64,000 bases of DNA from an uncultured Eubacteriales bacterium (GCA_900547165.1 URFZ01000012.1:1-64000), one strand, 5' to 3'; shown: positions 37,539 to 47,330, counted from the first letter of the stretch. Notes: a model not told the origin generated them from the letters alone. Numbers and translations are program-made.

Positions 37539-38486
37539 ATGTTTTATGGTAAAACTTTCCGTATGAAAGGTTTTCTGAAAAAGGACGATTACCGTCTGCG
37601 GTTTGCACCGTCGAAAAAGAACGTAAAAGTCGATATTCTCGTTATCGGTGGCGGTTTGGAGGGAATAACAACGGCATTCCTCGCCGCAGAAAAAGGATTC
37701 AACGTCGCGGTGGCGGAACGCTTTTTTATCGGGTCGGGACGAACGTCTTTTATGCAGGGCTGTCTGACACCGAACTTAAAAACGGCTGACGCAACTAAAA
37801 AATATGATGAACACGCAAAACTTATAACATTCCTCGCAAAGGAAGCGGGTGAAATTCCCGTTTCAAAACTTCCGTTTTTTTTCTTTTCCGAAAAGCCGCA
37901 GAATATTCCGACGGGAGCAGACTTTTTCAACGGAGAAGAACTTTCCGAGTTCGGCGGCAAAGTTCCCGACGGTGCGATTTTTCGTAACGGTGCGCTTTCG
38001 TTTTCTCCCGTCGTTCTGTGCAAAGCCCTTGCGGAAAGAAGCAGACTGTCAGGCGTTTGGATATATGAAAGCACAAGAATAGATTCCGTCTTTGACAAAA
38101 CGGCGACCACCGACAGCGGGGTTGAAATAGCGTTCAAAACACTTGTCAACACAACCGGAAAAGGCGAAAGGGCAAAACGGCGTTTTCTTCTCCGCGCGGA
38201 ATTTGTCGGAGAAAAACTACCGCATCTTGTATTCGGAGACACGGAGTTTTGCCCATTGACGGCTGTTTCGAAAGACGGAAAAACGCTTGACGTAGCGCTG
38301 ACCGCAAGAACAAAGGCGGGCGCGTTTTTCGAAAAGAAACGGCTCGGTGAAAGCCTTGCGGCGATACTGCCCGTTTGCCCGACTGAAAAACGGTGTTATA
38401 TCGGAGAGTGTCGGGGCGATTATTCAGTTGCGGGCATCTGCGAACGGAGTCTTTGCAGAGAAAGCAATAATTTCGGTTTGAGCTAA
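37539..38486 (+). CDS. FAD-dependent oxidoreductase (DAO-type), possibly incomplete
   Basis: A 315-residue protein with an N-terminal dinucleotide-binding fold VDILVIGGGLEGITTAFLAAEKGFNVAVAE-type sequence (GGGLEG near residues 36-41) and a substrate-domain region ending in LVNTTGKGE. It resembles glycine/D-amino acid oxidase-type flavoproteins. The last 40 residues (PVCPTEKRCYIGECRGDYSV) lack the usual C-terminal FAD-closing block with a conserved DGxP/G motif, and the family is normally 360-390 residues, so the gene may be truncated or the family divergent. The start (37539 or 37563) has no good ribosome site. Confidence 0.68.
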   Translation: MFYGKTFRMKGFLKKDDYRLRFAPSKKNVKVDILVIGGGLEGITTAFLAAEKGFNVAVAERFFIGSGRTSFMQGCLTPNLKTADATKKYDEHAKLITFLAKEAGEIPVSKLPFFFFSEKPQNIPTGADFFNGEELSEFGGKVPDGAIFRNGALSFSPVVLCKALAERSRLSGVWIYESTRIDSVFDKTATTDSGVEIAFKTLVNTTGKGERAKRRFLLRAEFVGEKLPHLVFGDTEFCPLTAVSKDGKTLDVALTARTKAGAFFEKKRLGESLAAILPVCPTEKRCYIGECRGDYSVAGICERSLCRESNNFGLS

Positions 38487-38584
38487 AATCTTTTGGTTCA
38501 ATATATTTCAACCGATATTATTCGGCTTCTCCCGTCAGCACAGGCAAAGTATACTAATCAGAAACAACACAAAAATAACAGATA

Positions 38585-38618
38585 CGCGCTGCGGCGATTT
38601 TCGTCACAGCGCGTTTTC
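38585..38618. terminator. Terminator between convergent FAD and clpE genes
   Basis: CGCGCTG (38585-38591) and CAGCGCG (38607-38613) with TTTT on the plus side. It lies about 50 bp below the end of clpE. Confidence 0.62.
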
Positions 38619-38667
38619 GCTTTCCCTTAAAGAATTTCAAACCCAATTATCGGACGGCTGCAAACAG

Positions 38668-40971
38668 TTATTCCGCAACGACGGTCAGTTCTCCGTTTTT
38701 CACATCAACGGTAACCTTTTTGGGAATCATATCCGCATCGCACATATCCGAAACGACCTTGTCCTCAATTTCGCGCTGAACCACTCTGCGGACATTGCGT
38801 GCGCCGTATTCGGAACTGTAAGACATATCCGCAAGTTTTTCGACTGCAGCGTCCGTGCATTGAAACTCGATCTCTCTTTCACGAAGACCGTCGGCAAGAT
38901 CAGACAGGAATATTCTGACGATGCTTCCGAAAAGTTCGCGCGGGAGCGGGTCAAACGTGATTATCTCATCGACACGGTTAAGAAATTCGGGGCGCAGGAA
39001 CTCACCGAGCGCTTTTTTGGATTTTTCCTCGCTCAGGAGAGAAACGCTCTTGTTGAAGCCCGCCGTGCCGCTGCCTTTGAGATTTGAGCCCGCATTCGAG
39101 GTCATAACAATAATGGTATGCTCAAACGAAACAACTCTGCCGTGCGCGTCGGTTATCTTGCCATCGTCAAGAACCTGCAAAAGTATATTCAAAACGTCGG
39201 GATGAGCTTTTTCTATCTCGTCGAAAAGAATGACGGAGTACGGCTTGCGGCGTATTTTTTCCGTCAACTGTCCCGCTTCGTCATAACCCACATATCCCGG
39301 CGGCGAACCGATAATTCTCGACACGGAGTGCTTTTCCATAAACTCACTCATATCAAGACGGATAAGCGTTTCGGGCGAATCGAACAGTTCTTTCGAAAGT
39401 ACCTTTACAAGTTCGGTCTTTCCGACGCCCGTGGGACCCGTGAAAATAAACGAGATAGGTCTCTTTCGGGGAACAAGGCTGACACGTCCGCGACGAACGG
39501 CGTCCGCGACGGCTTTTATCGCCTTATCCTGTCCGACTATACGGGCGCGGAGCGCAGATTCGAGATTTTTCAGTTTCTCGGTCTCGCTCGCCTTTATCGA
39601 CGTTGACGGAATGCCCGTCCACAGTTCGATGACTGTAACTATATCATCAAGCGTTATCGAATAATCTTTCAGTTCGTCTTCAAGTTCTTCAACATCCGCT
39701 TTAAGGCGGCATTCCGTGGCGCGAAGTTCCGCTATCTTGGCATAATCCGCTTCCTCGCGGTTCTCTTTCGCTTCAAGCAGGTCAAGTTCGGAAGAAGTCT
39801 TTTCGAGTTCGGATTTCGCCTTGAAAAGGTTGCTGTAACGCGGCTCTTTGAGCACCGCGTTGGAACAGGCTTCGTCTATCAGATCTATCGCCTTGTCAGG
39901 CAGAAATCTGTCCGTGACGTACCTTTCGGAAAGTTCGACCGCTTTTTTCGCGAGCAACATCGGAATCTTGATGTTGTGGAACTGCTCATAATGCCCTTTT
40001 ATGCCTTTCAGCATTTCAACGGTCTCCTCAATAGAGGGTTCGTTGACGATAACGGGCTGAAAACGGCGTTCGAGCGCGGCATCCTTTTCGATATATTTTC
40101 TGTATTCGTTAAGCGTTGTTGCGCCGATGACCTGAACTTCGCCCCTCGAAAGTGCGGGTTTCATCATGTTGGCGGCGCTCTGCGTACCCTCCGAATCGCC
40201 CGTGCCGACAAGCGTGTGAACTTCGTCGATAACGAGAATTACGTTTCCGACACGCTTAACTTCTTCAAGAAGTCCTTTTACACGACTTTCAAACTGCCCT
40301 CTGAACTGCGTGCCTGCGACAAGCGCAGTCAGGTCAAGCAGATAAACTTCTTTATTTGCAAGTTTTGCGGGAACATTACCGTCCGCTATCTTTTGCGCAA
40401 TACCCTCGGCTATTGCGGTTTTGCCGACGCCCGGTTCGCCTATAAGACACGGATTGTTCTTTGTTCTGCGGTTCAGTATCTGCAAAACGCGGAGCATTTC
40501 TTTGTCTCTGCCGACAACATTATCTATCTTGCCCTCACGCGCTTTGCGGGTGAGATTTTCGCAGTAAGAGTTCAAAAATTTCAGTTTCCGCGCTTCTTTT
40601 TCCGTCTTTTTCTCGCGTTTTTGTTCTTTTCCGTCCGTAACCTCAGAAGAACCCGTGTCAGAGCCCTCCGACTCCGCATCGGCATCGGCTTTGATATCGG
40701 ACATCAGTCGGTTGAAAAACTCCATACTCGGAGCGCCGCCCGGAGTGAAATCCTCATCTCCCATCTGTGAAAACATATCTTCCATCTGATCGGAAATGTT
40801 ATCGATTTCATCGTCGTTTATGCCGAGTTGGTTCATCATCATATCGACATTGGGAATCTTCAATTCTTTTGCGCATTTAAGACAAAGCCCTTCGTTCTTT
40901 GCCTCATTTCCCTCCATTTTCGTTATAAAAACGACCGCCGCACGCTTTTTGCAGCGAGAGCACATAACCAT
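38668..40971 (-). CDS. clpE: ATP-dependent Clp protease ATPase subunit ClpE
   Basis: A 767-residue AAA+ unfoldase. The N-terminus is a zinc finger (CSRC at 4-7, CLKC at about 30-33), the mark of ClpE; there is no Clp_N repeat. An acidic/low-complexity linker (about 65-130) follows. Two ATPase modules: Walker A GEPGVGKTA (about 179) and GPTGVGKTE (about 490), with DEVHTL and LFDEIEKAHPD Walker B. The middle coiled coil (about 390-430) is short. Clp ATPases feed substrates to ClpP. No CtsR box or CIRCE is seen upstream. It is the last gene of the leftward cluster, 115 bp behind cvpA. Confidence 0.92.
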   Translation of the reverse strand: MVMCSRCKKRAAVVFITKMEGNEAKNEGLCLKCAKELKIPNVDMMMNQLGINDDEIDNISDQMEDMFSQMGDEDFTPGGAPSMEFFNRLMSDIKADADAESEGSDTGSSEVTDGKEQKREKKTEKEARKLKFLNSYCENLTRKAREGKIDNVVGRDKEMLRVLQILNRRTKNNPCLIGEPGVGKTAIAEGIAQKIADGNVPAKLANKEVYLLDLTALVAGTQFRGQFESRVKGLLEEVKRVGNVILVIDEVHTLVGTGDSEGTQSAANMMKPALSRGEVQVIGATTLNEYRKYIEKDAALERRFQPVIVNEPSIEETVEMLKGIKGHYEQFHNIKIPMLLAKKAVELSERYVTDRFLPDKAIDLIDEACSNAVLKEPRYSNLFKAKSELEKTSSELDLLEAKENREEADYAKIAELRATECRLKADVEELEDELKDYSITLDDIVTVIELWTGIPSTSIKASETEKLKNLESALRARIVGQDKAIKAVADAVRRGRVSLVPRKRPISFIFTGPTGVGKTELVKVLSKELFDSPETLIRLDMSEFMEKHSVSRIIGSPPGYVGYDEAGQLTEKIRRKPYSVILFDEIEKAHPDVLNILLQVLDDGKITDAHGRVVSFEHTIIVMTSNAGSNLKGSGTAGFNKSVSLLSEEKSKKALGEFLRPEFLNRVDEIITFDPLPRELFGSIVRIFLSDLADGLREREIEFQCTDAAVEKLADMSYSSEYGARNVRRVVQREIEDKVVSDMCDADMIPKKVTVDVKNGELTVVAE

Positions 40972-41086
40972 TCAACATTACCTCCCTCTTGGGATAATAC
41001 AATTACACGCAGCGGCAAAACGCATAAAAAGCAGCCGTTTCCGTGCCGTGCTTAGCATAAATCTCAGGCAGAAAAAACTCTGCCCG

Positions 41087-41827
41087 TCAGTCAAGCGTTT
41101 TTATTATGGGGTTTATCTTGCAGAGAACTTTATAAACAACCGTTCTGTTGTATATAGCGTCCTTTTCCGCAAGAGATCTGTCTTTCATAATATACGGAGA
41201 CACCGCGCTCACAACAGCCGCAAGGATAAGCGCAATCAAAACTCCTCTTACAAATCCGAGCAGGCCGCCGCCGAGTTTGTCGAACTTTCGGATAACGGGA
41301 ACGTGCAGAATAAACGAAAGAACAAGCCAGATAAGACCTATCACTATCCAAGTTCCGACAAACAGAACCGCAAACGCAATAACACGGCTGAGAGACGATG
41401 CAAGCGGGGTCGCCATCGCGTCTATAACGTGCTCACGGGCGCTTTCCACGCTCTCTGCAACATAGTTATCGTAGATTTCTTTGAGTTTGTCAACGCCGAC
41501 GTTAACATAGCCGCAGAAATCCGTGAAAAACGACGGTTGCTCTTCAAAAAGTCCGTCAAAGTTTATCTCATCCTCGGAAGATTCTACATTTCCGGGATCG
41601 GGCGTCAACTGATTTACGACCCATTTTCTGACAGGTTCATGAACGAATTTGTCGTTTATCTTTTCACCGACACCCGAAGAAAATGAAACGGCAACGATAA
41701 CCGCCACTATACATCCGACAATGCCGATAATCGACCTCAAAAATCCTTTACGAACGCCTATCGCAACAAAAACGGCGATAACGGCTATCAAAGCAATGTC
41801 AAGGCATACGCTGATTGCAACATCCAT
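41087..41827 (-). CDS. CvpA-family membrane protein
   Basis: A 246-residue membrane protein. Helices at about 5-50 (IALIAVIAVFVAIGVRKGFLRSIIGIVGCIVAVIVAV) and two more at about 135-200 surround a soluble stretch. GKIDDLGGG-like sequence appears here as RKFDKLGGGLLGFVRGVLIALIL (about 185-207), the CvpA hallmark; CvpA family proteins are linked to colicin V production in E. coli and to envelope stress in others. AGGAGA lies before the ATG. Confidence 0.83.
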   Translation of the reverse strand: MDVAISVCLDIALIAVIAVFVAIGVRKGFLRSIIGIVGCIVAVIVAVSFSSGVGEKINDKFVHEPVRKWVVNQLTPDPGNVESSEDEINFDGLFEEQPSFFTDFCGYVNVGVDKLKEIYDNYVAESVESAREHVIDAMATPLASSLSRVIAFAVLFVGTWIVIGLIWLVLSFILHVPVIRKFDKLGGGLLGFVRGVLIALILAAVVSAVSPYIMKDRSLAEKDAIYNRTVVYKVLCKINPIIKTLD

Positions 41828-41911
41828 AAATCCGATCTCCTTTTAACTGTTGCCGAGTTCGGAGAACCGAAACCCGACGATGTAACCTCAAATTAAAACA
41901 TTTTCGGATAT

Positions 41912-43042
41912 TTATCCGATATATGATGCTTTTTCCGAACCGACACAGAACACACGCCCGTTGCCCGACCGTATTTCGTGCGCCTCGGAAACCTTTGTTT
42001 CAAACTTCATGTTTCCGTATATGTCAAAGCCGTAAACGACCCCGTCCGTCAAAACGTAACATTCGTCGCCGACCGCCGCAACATCCCGAACGCCGCTGAA
42101 TTCTTTCGTAAACCGAAGATTTCCGTCCGCGTCAACAAAACTTATCTTGTCCGTTTGCGTTGAGACCCTTGCAACGGACGCGATGACCGCATATCTTCCG
42201 TTTTGGGCAAAGACGTCAACTCCGAGAGTGTCAAAAGAATAAACCGTGCGGGCTTCTTCGGCGTTTATCTTGATTATCGAAGAAGTAGTCATGACCGTTG
42301 CCGCACCGGCCTCTCTGGCGAATACAGACACAGCCGTTTGGTCGTTAAAAACATAGGATGACAGTTTTTTTCCGTTTTTGCTGTCAATACGGTAAACCAC
42401 GGTGTCAAAAGAGTTTTCGGCAGGAACTATTCCGACCGCAGTCAGCACGTTTTTATCCGAGAATACGGCATCCGTCAGATATGTTTCCGCAGAATCCCAT
42501 ATAAAGCAGTCTTTTTCGTCAAGCCCGCTGTTGAACACCACAAGTTCTGATTTATATCCGTACTGTTCTTTTATGACAAAGACCTTTCCCTGCGCGGATA
42601 TTCCCGCATTGATAACGTTTTCGGAAGATTCATAACGTTCTTTTATGCCGAAACTGTCGCAAAGATAAACATTTCTTCCGCCCCTGTCAAAAAGAATAAA
42701 ACTGCTGCTGCCCGTTCTGACGGACGGCGAAACAAGGCTGACCTTGAACGAAGAATATTTATATCCCTCTTTCGAATAAACGGTTGCCGTCGTTTGAGTT
42801 ACACGGACAAGTCCGTCCCGATAGACCTCGCATACGCCGTTATCATCCTCAAAAAAAGTGATGTCGCCCGATTGGACTGCGCCCGAAAGCGCCTGTTTGA
42901 TGTCAAAGAACGAGCGTTTTATGCCGTCCACGCTGAGCGAAGAAAACTTCCAAACGAAGAACGCCGCAATATAAACAACTACCGCGACAAGAACTATGCG
43001 TCTCGCAAAGACGAGAGTTTTCATCTTCTTTTCTTCGTTCAT
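41912..43042 (-). CDS. DUF5711 membrane-anchored beta-propeller-like protein
   Basis: A 376-residue protein with one N-terminal membrane helix (VLVAVVVYIAAFFVWKF, about 14-30) and a soluble outer part. The body is a series of short beta blades with repeated YxxxG/D patterns (CEVYRDGLVRVTQTTATVYSKEG, KVFVIKEQYGYKSELVVFN, YVLTDGVVYGFDIYGNMKFE), resembling WD/PQQ-type propellers. It matches what is called DUF5711 in Clostridia. No enzymatic motif is seen. It lies between truA (9 bp) and cvpA (84 bp). Confidence 0.75.
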   Translation of the reverse strand: MNEEKKMKTLVFARRIVLVAVVVYIAAFFVWKFSSLSVDGIKRSFFDIKQALSGAVQSGDITFFEDDNGVCEVYRDGLVRVTQTTATVYSKEGYKYSSFKVSLVSPSVRTGSSSFILFDRGGRNVYLCDSFGIKERYESSENVINAGISAQGKVFVIKEQYGYKSELVVFNSGLDEKDCFIWDSAETYLTDAVFSDKNVLTAVGIVPAENSFDTVVYRIDSKNGKKLSSYVFNDQTAVSVFAREAGAATVMTTSSIIKINAEEARTVYSFDTLGVDVFAQNGRYAVIASVARVSTQTDKISFVDADGNLRFTKEFSGVRDVAAVGDECYVLTDGVVYGFDIYGNMKFETKVSEAHEIRSGNGRVFCVGSEKASYIG

Positions 43043-43051
43043 TTTCTTTCC

Positions 43052-43786
43052 TCAATAAATAACATCGTTCAGAAAAAGCCCGCGTGCGGGTGCCGTATGT
43101 CCGGCATTTTCTCTGTTTTTTGAGTCTATTATTTCTTTTATTTTTCCTTTGCCTATTTTTCCAGTCGCAATATCAAGACAAGTTCCGACCATAATGCGAA
43201 CCATGTTGTAAAGAAACCCGTCGCCGCGAACCCGAAACGTTACCAAATCCCCGTTTCGCTCAAAACCGACGCTTTCAACTGTTCTCACTTTGTCCTCAAC
43301 TGATGCGCCCGCCGCACAGAAAGCGGAAAAATCGTGCGTTCCGACAAAATCTGCGCATTCGGCGTTCAATTCGTCAATATCCATCTTCGGAGAAAACAGA
43401 AGCGCGTATTTTTCGTAAAATGGGTCGCGGACCGACGAATTAAGAATAAGATAAATATACTCTTTCGCCTTTACCGAATATCTCGCGTGAAAATCGGGAG
43501 AAACCTCGGCGCAGTCGAAAACGGCAATGTCTCTCGGCAAAATCCCGTTCAAGCCGCGAATGACTTTCTGCGGTTCAATTTTTTTTTCAGAGTGAAACGA
43601 CGCGCAATAGCAGTTTGCGTGAACACCGCTGTCCGTTCGCGAACAACCGCTCAGTTTTTCCACCGAGCCGAAAAGAGTTGTCAGCGCATTTAGCACTTCC
43701 TCGCCGACGGTGTTCGCATTCGCCTGTTTCTGATAGCCCGCATAATTCGTTCCGTCATAGCGGAGTTTTATCATATAACACGTCAT
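43052..43786 (-). CDS. truA: tRNA pseudouridine(38-40) synthase TruA
   Basis: A 244-residue enzyme making pseudouridine at positions 38-40 of the anticodon arm of many tRNAs. The catalytic aspartate lies in SRTDSGVHA (about residues 48-56) and RVRGDGFLYNMVRIMVGT (about 197-214) is the second conserved block. The ATG at 43786 overlaps the stop of ecfT (TCAT on the plus strand), with GGAG 10 nt upstream. truA following the ECF genes is the standard order in Bacillota; identification is secure. Confidence 0.95.
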   Translation of the reverse strand: MTCYMIKLRYDGTNYAGYQKQANANTVGEEVLNALTTLFGSVEKLSGCSRTDSGVHANCYCASFHSEKKIEPQKVIRGLNGILPRDIAVFDCAEVSPDFHARYSVKAKEYIYLILNSSVRDPFYEKYALLFSPKMDIDELNAECADFVGTHDFSAFCAAGASVEDKVRTVESVGFERNGDLVTFRVRGDGFLYNMVRIMVGTCLDIATGKIGKGKIKEIIDSKNRENAGHTAPARGLFLNDVIY

Positions 43787-44610
43787 AACACGAACGCTCC
43801 GAGCGTAAACGAAAATCTGTTCAGAACTATAACACCCGCAAGAAACGCGCATACAAGCAAAAACGCAGCATAATCGCGAAAACGGAAACTGTATTTTGTC
43901 AGCCGCGTTCTGTTTTTACCGTCGCCTGTATAGCAGCGGCACTCCATCGCAACGGCAAGTTCGTCCGCACGGCGGAAAGACGATATGAACAGAGGGATTA
44001 TTATGGGCACTATCGCTTTCACGCGTTTCAGAAGATTCCCGCTTTCGAAATCCGCACCTCTCGCCTTTTGCGCCGAAATTATCTTGTCGGTCTCCTCCGT
44101 CAGCGTCGGAATAAAACGAAGCGCTATCGTTATCATCATCGAGAACTCGTGAACGGGGACTTTTATCACTTTCAGAGGAGACAGAAGTTGTTCAAGACCG
44201 CCCGTCAGAAGCACGGGGGAAGTGGTATACGTCAGCATTGCGGTTGAAATAACAAGCAAGGCTATTCGCAGAATCATTTTGGAGGCATTCAATATTCCGT
44301 CTGCGGTTATCTTGAACACCCAAAACTGAACGAGGGGGTCGCCTTTGCCGTAAAAAAGATTTATGATGCCCGTGATTATAACGATTATCAGAAGAGGTTT
44401 AAGCCCTTTGAAATACGTTTTGAAAGATATCTTTGACAGAATCATCAGCACCAACGTAAACACCGTTGCCAGCAGATAACTCAGCGCAGATTTCATAACA
44501 AAAAGTATGACGATATAAAACACGACGAGTATGAGTTTCATTCTCGGGTCGAGTTTGTGTATCACCGAGTTGCCGGGGAAAAACTGTCCCAGCGTTATAT
44601 CTTTAATCAT
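43783..44610 (-). CDS. ecfT: ECF transporter transmembrane component EcfT
   Basis: A 275-residue membrane protein that docks the two ATPases to interchangeable substrate-binding S components for vitamin uptake. It starts IKDITLGQFFPGNSVIHKLDPRMKL, typical of EcfT, has about five or six helices, and carries the ALRFIPTL and AQKARGADFE (A-R-G coupling helix) motifs, with a second coupling motif RADELAVAMECRCY (about 229-242). It overlaps ecfA2 by 8 bp and truA by 4 bp. Confidence 0.93.
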   Translation of the reverse strand: MIKDITLGQFFPGNSVIHKLDPRMKLILVVFYIVILFVMKSALSYLLATVFTLVLMILSKISFKTYFKGLKPLLIIVIITGIINLFYGKGDPLVQFWVFKITADGILNASKMILRIALLVISTAMLTYTTSPVLLTGGLEQLLSPLKVIKVPVHEFSMMITIALRFIPTLTEETDKIISAQKARGADFESGNLLKRVKAIVPIIIPLFISSFRRADELAVAMECRCYTGDGKNRTRLTKYSFRFRDYAAFLLVCAFLAGVIVLNRFSFTLGAFVL

Positions 44611-45481
44611 TGAGTTTTCCCTTTTTGTTTAAGTATCCGAATATCTCCTCAACTGCGCGTTCGGGGGTGAACACGGAGCCGTCTATATCGTATCCGCTCT
44701 TTTTCAGATCAAGAAAAACGCGGGTTATCTGCGGAATGTCAAGTCCCATCGAAACAAGTTCGTCTGCGCAGGCAAAAACTTTTTGCACGGTATCGAACAT
44801 GGCAAGTTTTGCGTCTGACATAACCATTATGCGGGAACACGTTTTTGCGATGTCCTCCATGCGGTGCGAAACAAAAAGCACCGTGGCGCCCGTGTCTTTG
44901 TGGTAATTTTCTATCTCATCAAGGATCTGATCCCTGCCGTAAGGGTCAAGTCCCGCCGTCGGCTCGTCAAGGACAAGCACCTGCGGACGCATTGCCATTA
45001 TGCCCGCTATCGCCACACGCCGTTTCTGTCCGCCCGAAAGGTCAAACGGCGACTTTTCGAGAACGCTTTCGTCAAGCCCGACAAAGCGTATCGCGTCTAT
45101 GACACGTTTATCCGTCTCCTCTTCGGAAAGTCCCATGTTTTTAGGGCCGAAAGCGACGTCTTTGCGAACCGTTTCTTCAAAAAGTTGGTATTCGGGGTAC
45201 TGAAAAACAACGCCGACGCTGAAACGGAGATCTTTGAGCGAATAGCCCTTTTCCCAAACGTCCCTGCCGTTGAAATAAAGTTTGCCCGAAGTCGGTTTCA
45301 TAAGCCCGTTCAGGTGCTGCATAAGCGTGGATTTTCCGCTTCCCGTATGCCCGATAACGCCTATGAAATCACCTTTTTCTATCTCAAAGCACACGTCGTT
45401 CAGCGCGATATGCTCAAAAGGCGTTCCCTGCGAATATATGTGAGTGAGGTGTTCGGCTTTTATAAGTGCGTTATCTGACAT
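44603..45481 (-). CDS. ecfA2: ECF transporter ATPase EcfA2
   Basis: A 292-residue ABC ATPase. Walker A GHTGSGKSTL (about residue 41), signature LSGGQKRRVAIAG (about 147), Walker B VLVLDEPTAGLDPYG (about 165) and H-loop FVSHRM are intact. It pairs with EcfA1 to power S-component turnover. The start at 45481 has GAGGTG upstream and overlaps the ecfA1 stop by 11 bp; longer in-frame starts lie inside ecfA1. Confidence 0.94.
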   Translation of the reverse strand: MSDNALIKAEHLTHIYSQGTPFEHIALNDVCFEIEKGDFIGVIGHTGSGKSTLMQHLNGLMKPTSGKLYFNGRDVWEKGYSLKDLRFSVGVVFQYPEYQLFEETVRKDVAFGPKNMGLSEEETDKRVIDAIRFVGLDESVLEKSPFDLSGGQKRRVAIAGIMAMRPQVLVLDEPTAGLDPYGRDQILDEIENYHKDTGATVLFVSHRMEDIAKTCSRIMVMSDAKLAMFDTVQKVFACADELVSMGLDIPQITRVFLDLKKSGYDIDGSVFTPERAVEEIFGYLNKKGKLND

Positions 45482-46334
45482 CGTTTCGCACCTCATACTT
45501 TCCGTCCAATACGTCGCGCAGAACTTTGACACACTCATTTTCCGTCAAAACGGAAAGAGGAACGCGAAGCCCGTGACGGCGAAGCAAAAACATCAGGTCG
45601 GTGCTTTGCGGCACGTCAAGTCCGACACTTCTCAAAAGTCCCGCATTTTCAAAAACATAATGCGGCGTTCCGTCAAGCAGTATCTTGCCGTCGTTCATAA
45701 CCACAACGCGTTGTGCCTGTGCCGCCTCGTCCATAAAATGAGTTATCAGCACGACAGTTGTACCCTGTTCATGCAATTTTTTGACTATATTCATAACGTC
45801 CTTGCGTCCCTGCGGGTCAAGCATAGCCGTAGGTTCGTCAAGCACAAGGATCTTCGGGCGCATCGCAATAACACCCGCAATGGCTATTCTCTGTTTCTGT
45901 CCGCCCGAAAGACGGTGCGTCGCATGGTGAGCATATTCGCTCATTCCGACGCTTTCGAGAGTTTCGTCAACGCGTTTTCTCATCTCAACGGGGTCAACAC
46001 CGAGATTTTCGAGCGCAAAAGCGACATCTTCTTCAACAACGGTCGCAACTATCTGGTTGTCGGGGTTCTGGAACACCATTCCGACCGTTTTTCTGATATT
46101 CAGAAGCGCATCTTCCGTTTCTACGTTCGTGTCGATTCCGTCAACATAGACTTTTCCGCCCGTAGGAAGCAATATCGCGTTCAGATGAGATGCAAAGGTC
46201 GATTTCCCGCAGCCGTTGTGACCGAGAACGGCAACAAACGAGCCCTGCTCTATCTCGATATTCATATCGCGTATAACGTCCCTGTCCGTGTTTTCGTAAC
46301 GGAACGTAAGATTTTCAGTCTTTATTATCGCCAC
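45471..46334 (-). CDS. ecfA1: ECF transporter ATPase EcfA1
   Basis: A 287-residue ABC ATPase with Walker A GHNGCGKSTF, Q-loop VFQNPDNQ, signature LSGGQKQRIAIAG, Walker B LVLDEPTAMLD and H-loop LITHFMDEA. The start codon is GTG at 46334, with AGAGGA upstream. It follows the methyltransferase gene after 1 bp. In most Bacillota the ecf trio stands behind ribosomal protein genes; here it does not. Confidence 0.94.
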   Translation of the reverse strand: MAIIKTENLTFRYENTDRDVIRDMNIEIEQGSFVAVLGHNGCGKSTFASHLNAILLPTGGKVYVDGIDTNVETEDALLNIRKTVGMVFQNPDNQIVATVVEEDVAFALENLGVDPVEMRKRVDETLESVGMSEYAHHATHRLSGGQKQRIAIAGVIAMRPKILVLDEPTAMLDPQGRKDVMNIVKKLHEQGTTVVLITHFMDEAAQAQRVVVMNDGKILLDGTPHYVFENAGLLRSVGLDVPQSTDLMFLLRRHGLRVPLSVLTENECVKVLRDVLDGKYEVRNDVR

Positions 46335-46335
46335 T

Positions 46336-47205
46336 TTATTTTCGTATTTCCTCTCTGTGCCATATAGCGGTCGAACCGCAGGGCAGATTCAGCCCCGTCG
46401 TGCCGACGGGAAGCCCTATTTCGTCCGCATCGACTTTTCCGCCGAATTTTTCGCCCACCGTGCAGCCGAGCATATGCTGCATACAGCCGGCGGAAAGTCC
46501 TGTTGTATAACTGTTCAGCATAAAAAACAGCGGATCGTCCGAAAGAACGTTTATGCAAAGGGTCAAAAGCCCGTAGAGTTCGTCTTCGAGTTTCCAGACC
46601 TCGCCGCCCGGTCCCCTGCCGTAAGACGGCGGGTCCATGATAATGACGTCGTAGCGTCTGCCGCGTCTTATTTCTCTTTCAACAAATTTTATGCAGTCGT
46701 CAACGATAAAACGGATATTCGTTATCCCGTTCAGAAGCGCGTTTTCTTTTGCCCACGCCACCATACCTTTGGAAGCATCGACGTGACACACGTCTGCACC
46801 TGCCGCGGAACAGGCGACACTTGCCGCGCCCGTGTATGCGAAAAGATTGAGAACACTTATCTTTCTGCCCGCATTTTTAATTGCGTTCATAGAAAAATCC
46901 CAGTTGACCGCCTGCTCCGGGAAAAGCCCCGTATGTTTGAAATTCATCGGTTTGAGATTAAATTTCAGGTTGCCGTAACCTATCTGAAACGACGGCGGAA
47001 GTTTGTTTATCTGCCAACTGCCGCCACCGCTCGACGAACGGCGGTAAAGCGCGTCGGGGGTCTGCCATTCACGTGCTTTTTTCTCGGTTTTCCAAATCAC
47101 CTGCGGGTCGGGTCTGACAAGAAAATACTTGCCCCACCGTTCAAGTTTTTCACCGAAAGAGCAATCAACAACACGGTAGTCTTTCCATTTATCCGCAAGC
47201 CACAT
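46336..47205 (-). CDS. RlmI/RlmK-like class I methyltransferase
   Basis: A 289-residue SAM-dependent methyltransferase of the COG1092 type without a PUA domain. The SAM loop is LNLFAYTGAASVAC (about residues 120-133), motif II follows in HVDASKGMVAWAKENALLNG, and the catalytic-type DPPSYGRG (about 192-199) is the motif of rRNA and other base methyltransferases. Target unknown, probably rRNA. The ATG at 47205 is preferred; an in-frame TTG at 47214 is also possible. It heads the leftward ECF-truA-clpE cluster. Confidence 0.82.
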   Translation of the reverse strand: MWLADKWKDYRVVDCSFGEKLERWGKYFLVRPDPQVIWKTEKKAREWQTPDALYRRSSSGGGSWQINKLPPSFQIGYGNLKFNLKPMNFKHTGLFPEQAVNWDFSMNAIKNAGRKISVLNLFAYTGAASVACSAAGADVCHVDASKGMVAWAKENALLNGITNIRFIVDDCIKFVEREIRRGRRYDVIIMDPPSYGRGPGGEVWKLEDELYGLLTLCINVLSDDPLFFMLNSYTTGLSAGCMQHMLGCTVGEKFGGKVDADEIGLPVGTTGLNLPCGSTAIWHREEIRK

Positions 47206-47254
47206 ATACTCCAAACTCCCACAACTTATAGTTATCCATCATAATTCAGAATAC

Positions 47255-47283
47255 ATTATAACATACTTTGCGCGAATAGTCAA
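47255..47283 (-). promoter_or_regulatory. Promoter of the methyltransferase-ECF-truA cluster
   Basis: Minus-strand TTGACT (47278-47283) and TATAAT (47255-47260), 17-bp spacer with TGT before the -10 box. Confidence 0.75.
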
Positions 47284-47330
47284 TAATATTATAATTTATA
47301 TAGATTAAAGCCACAAAATTTACAACGTTG

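Noticed and set aside
40972..41086. CtsR or CIRCE operator upstream of clpE
   Set aside because: I looked for the GGTCAAA direct repeat and the TTAGCACTC inverted repeat and found neither; clpE probably depends on upstream promoters.
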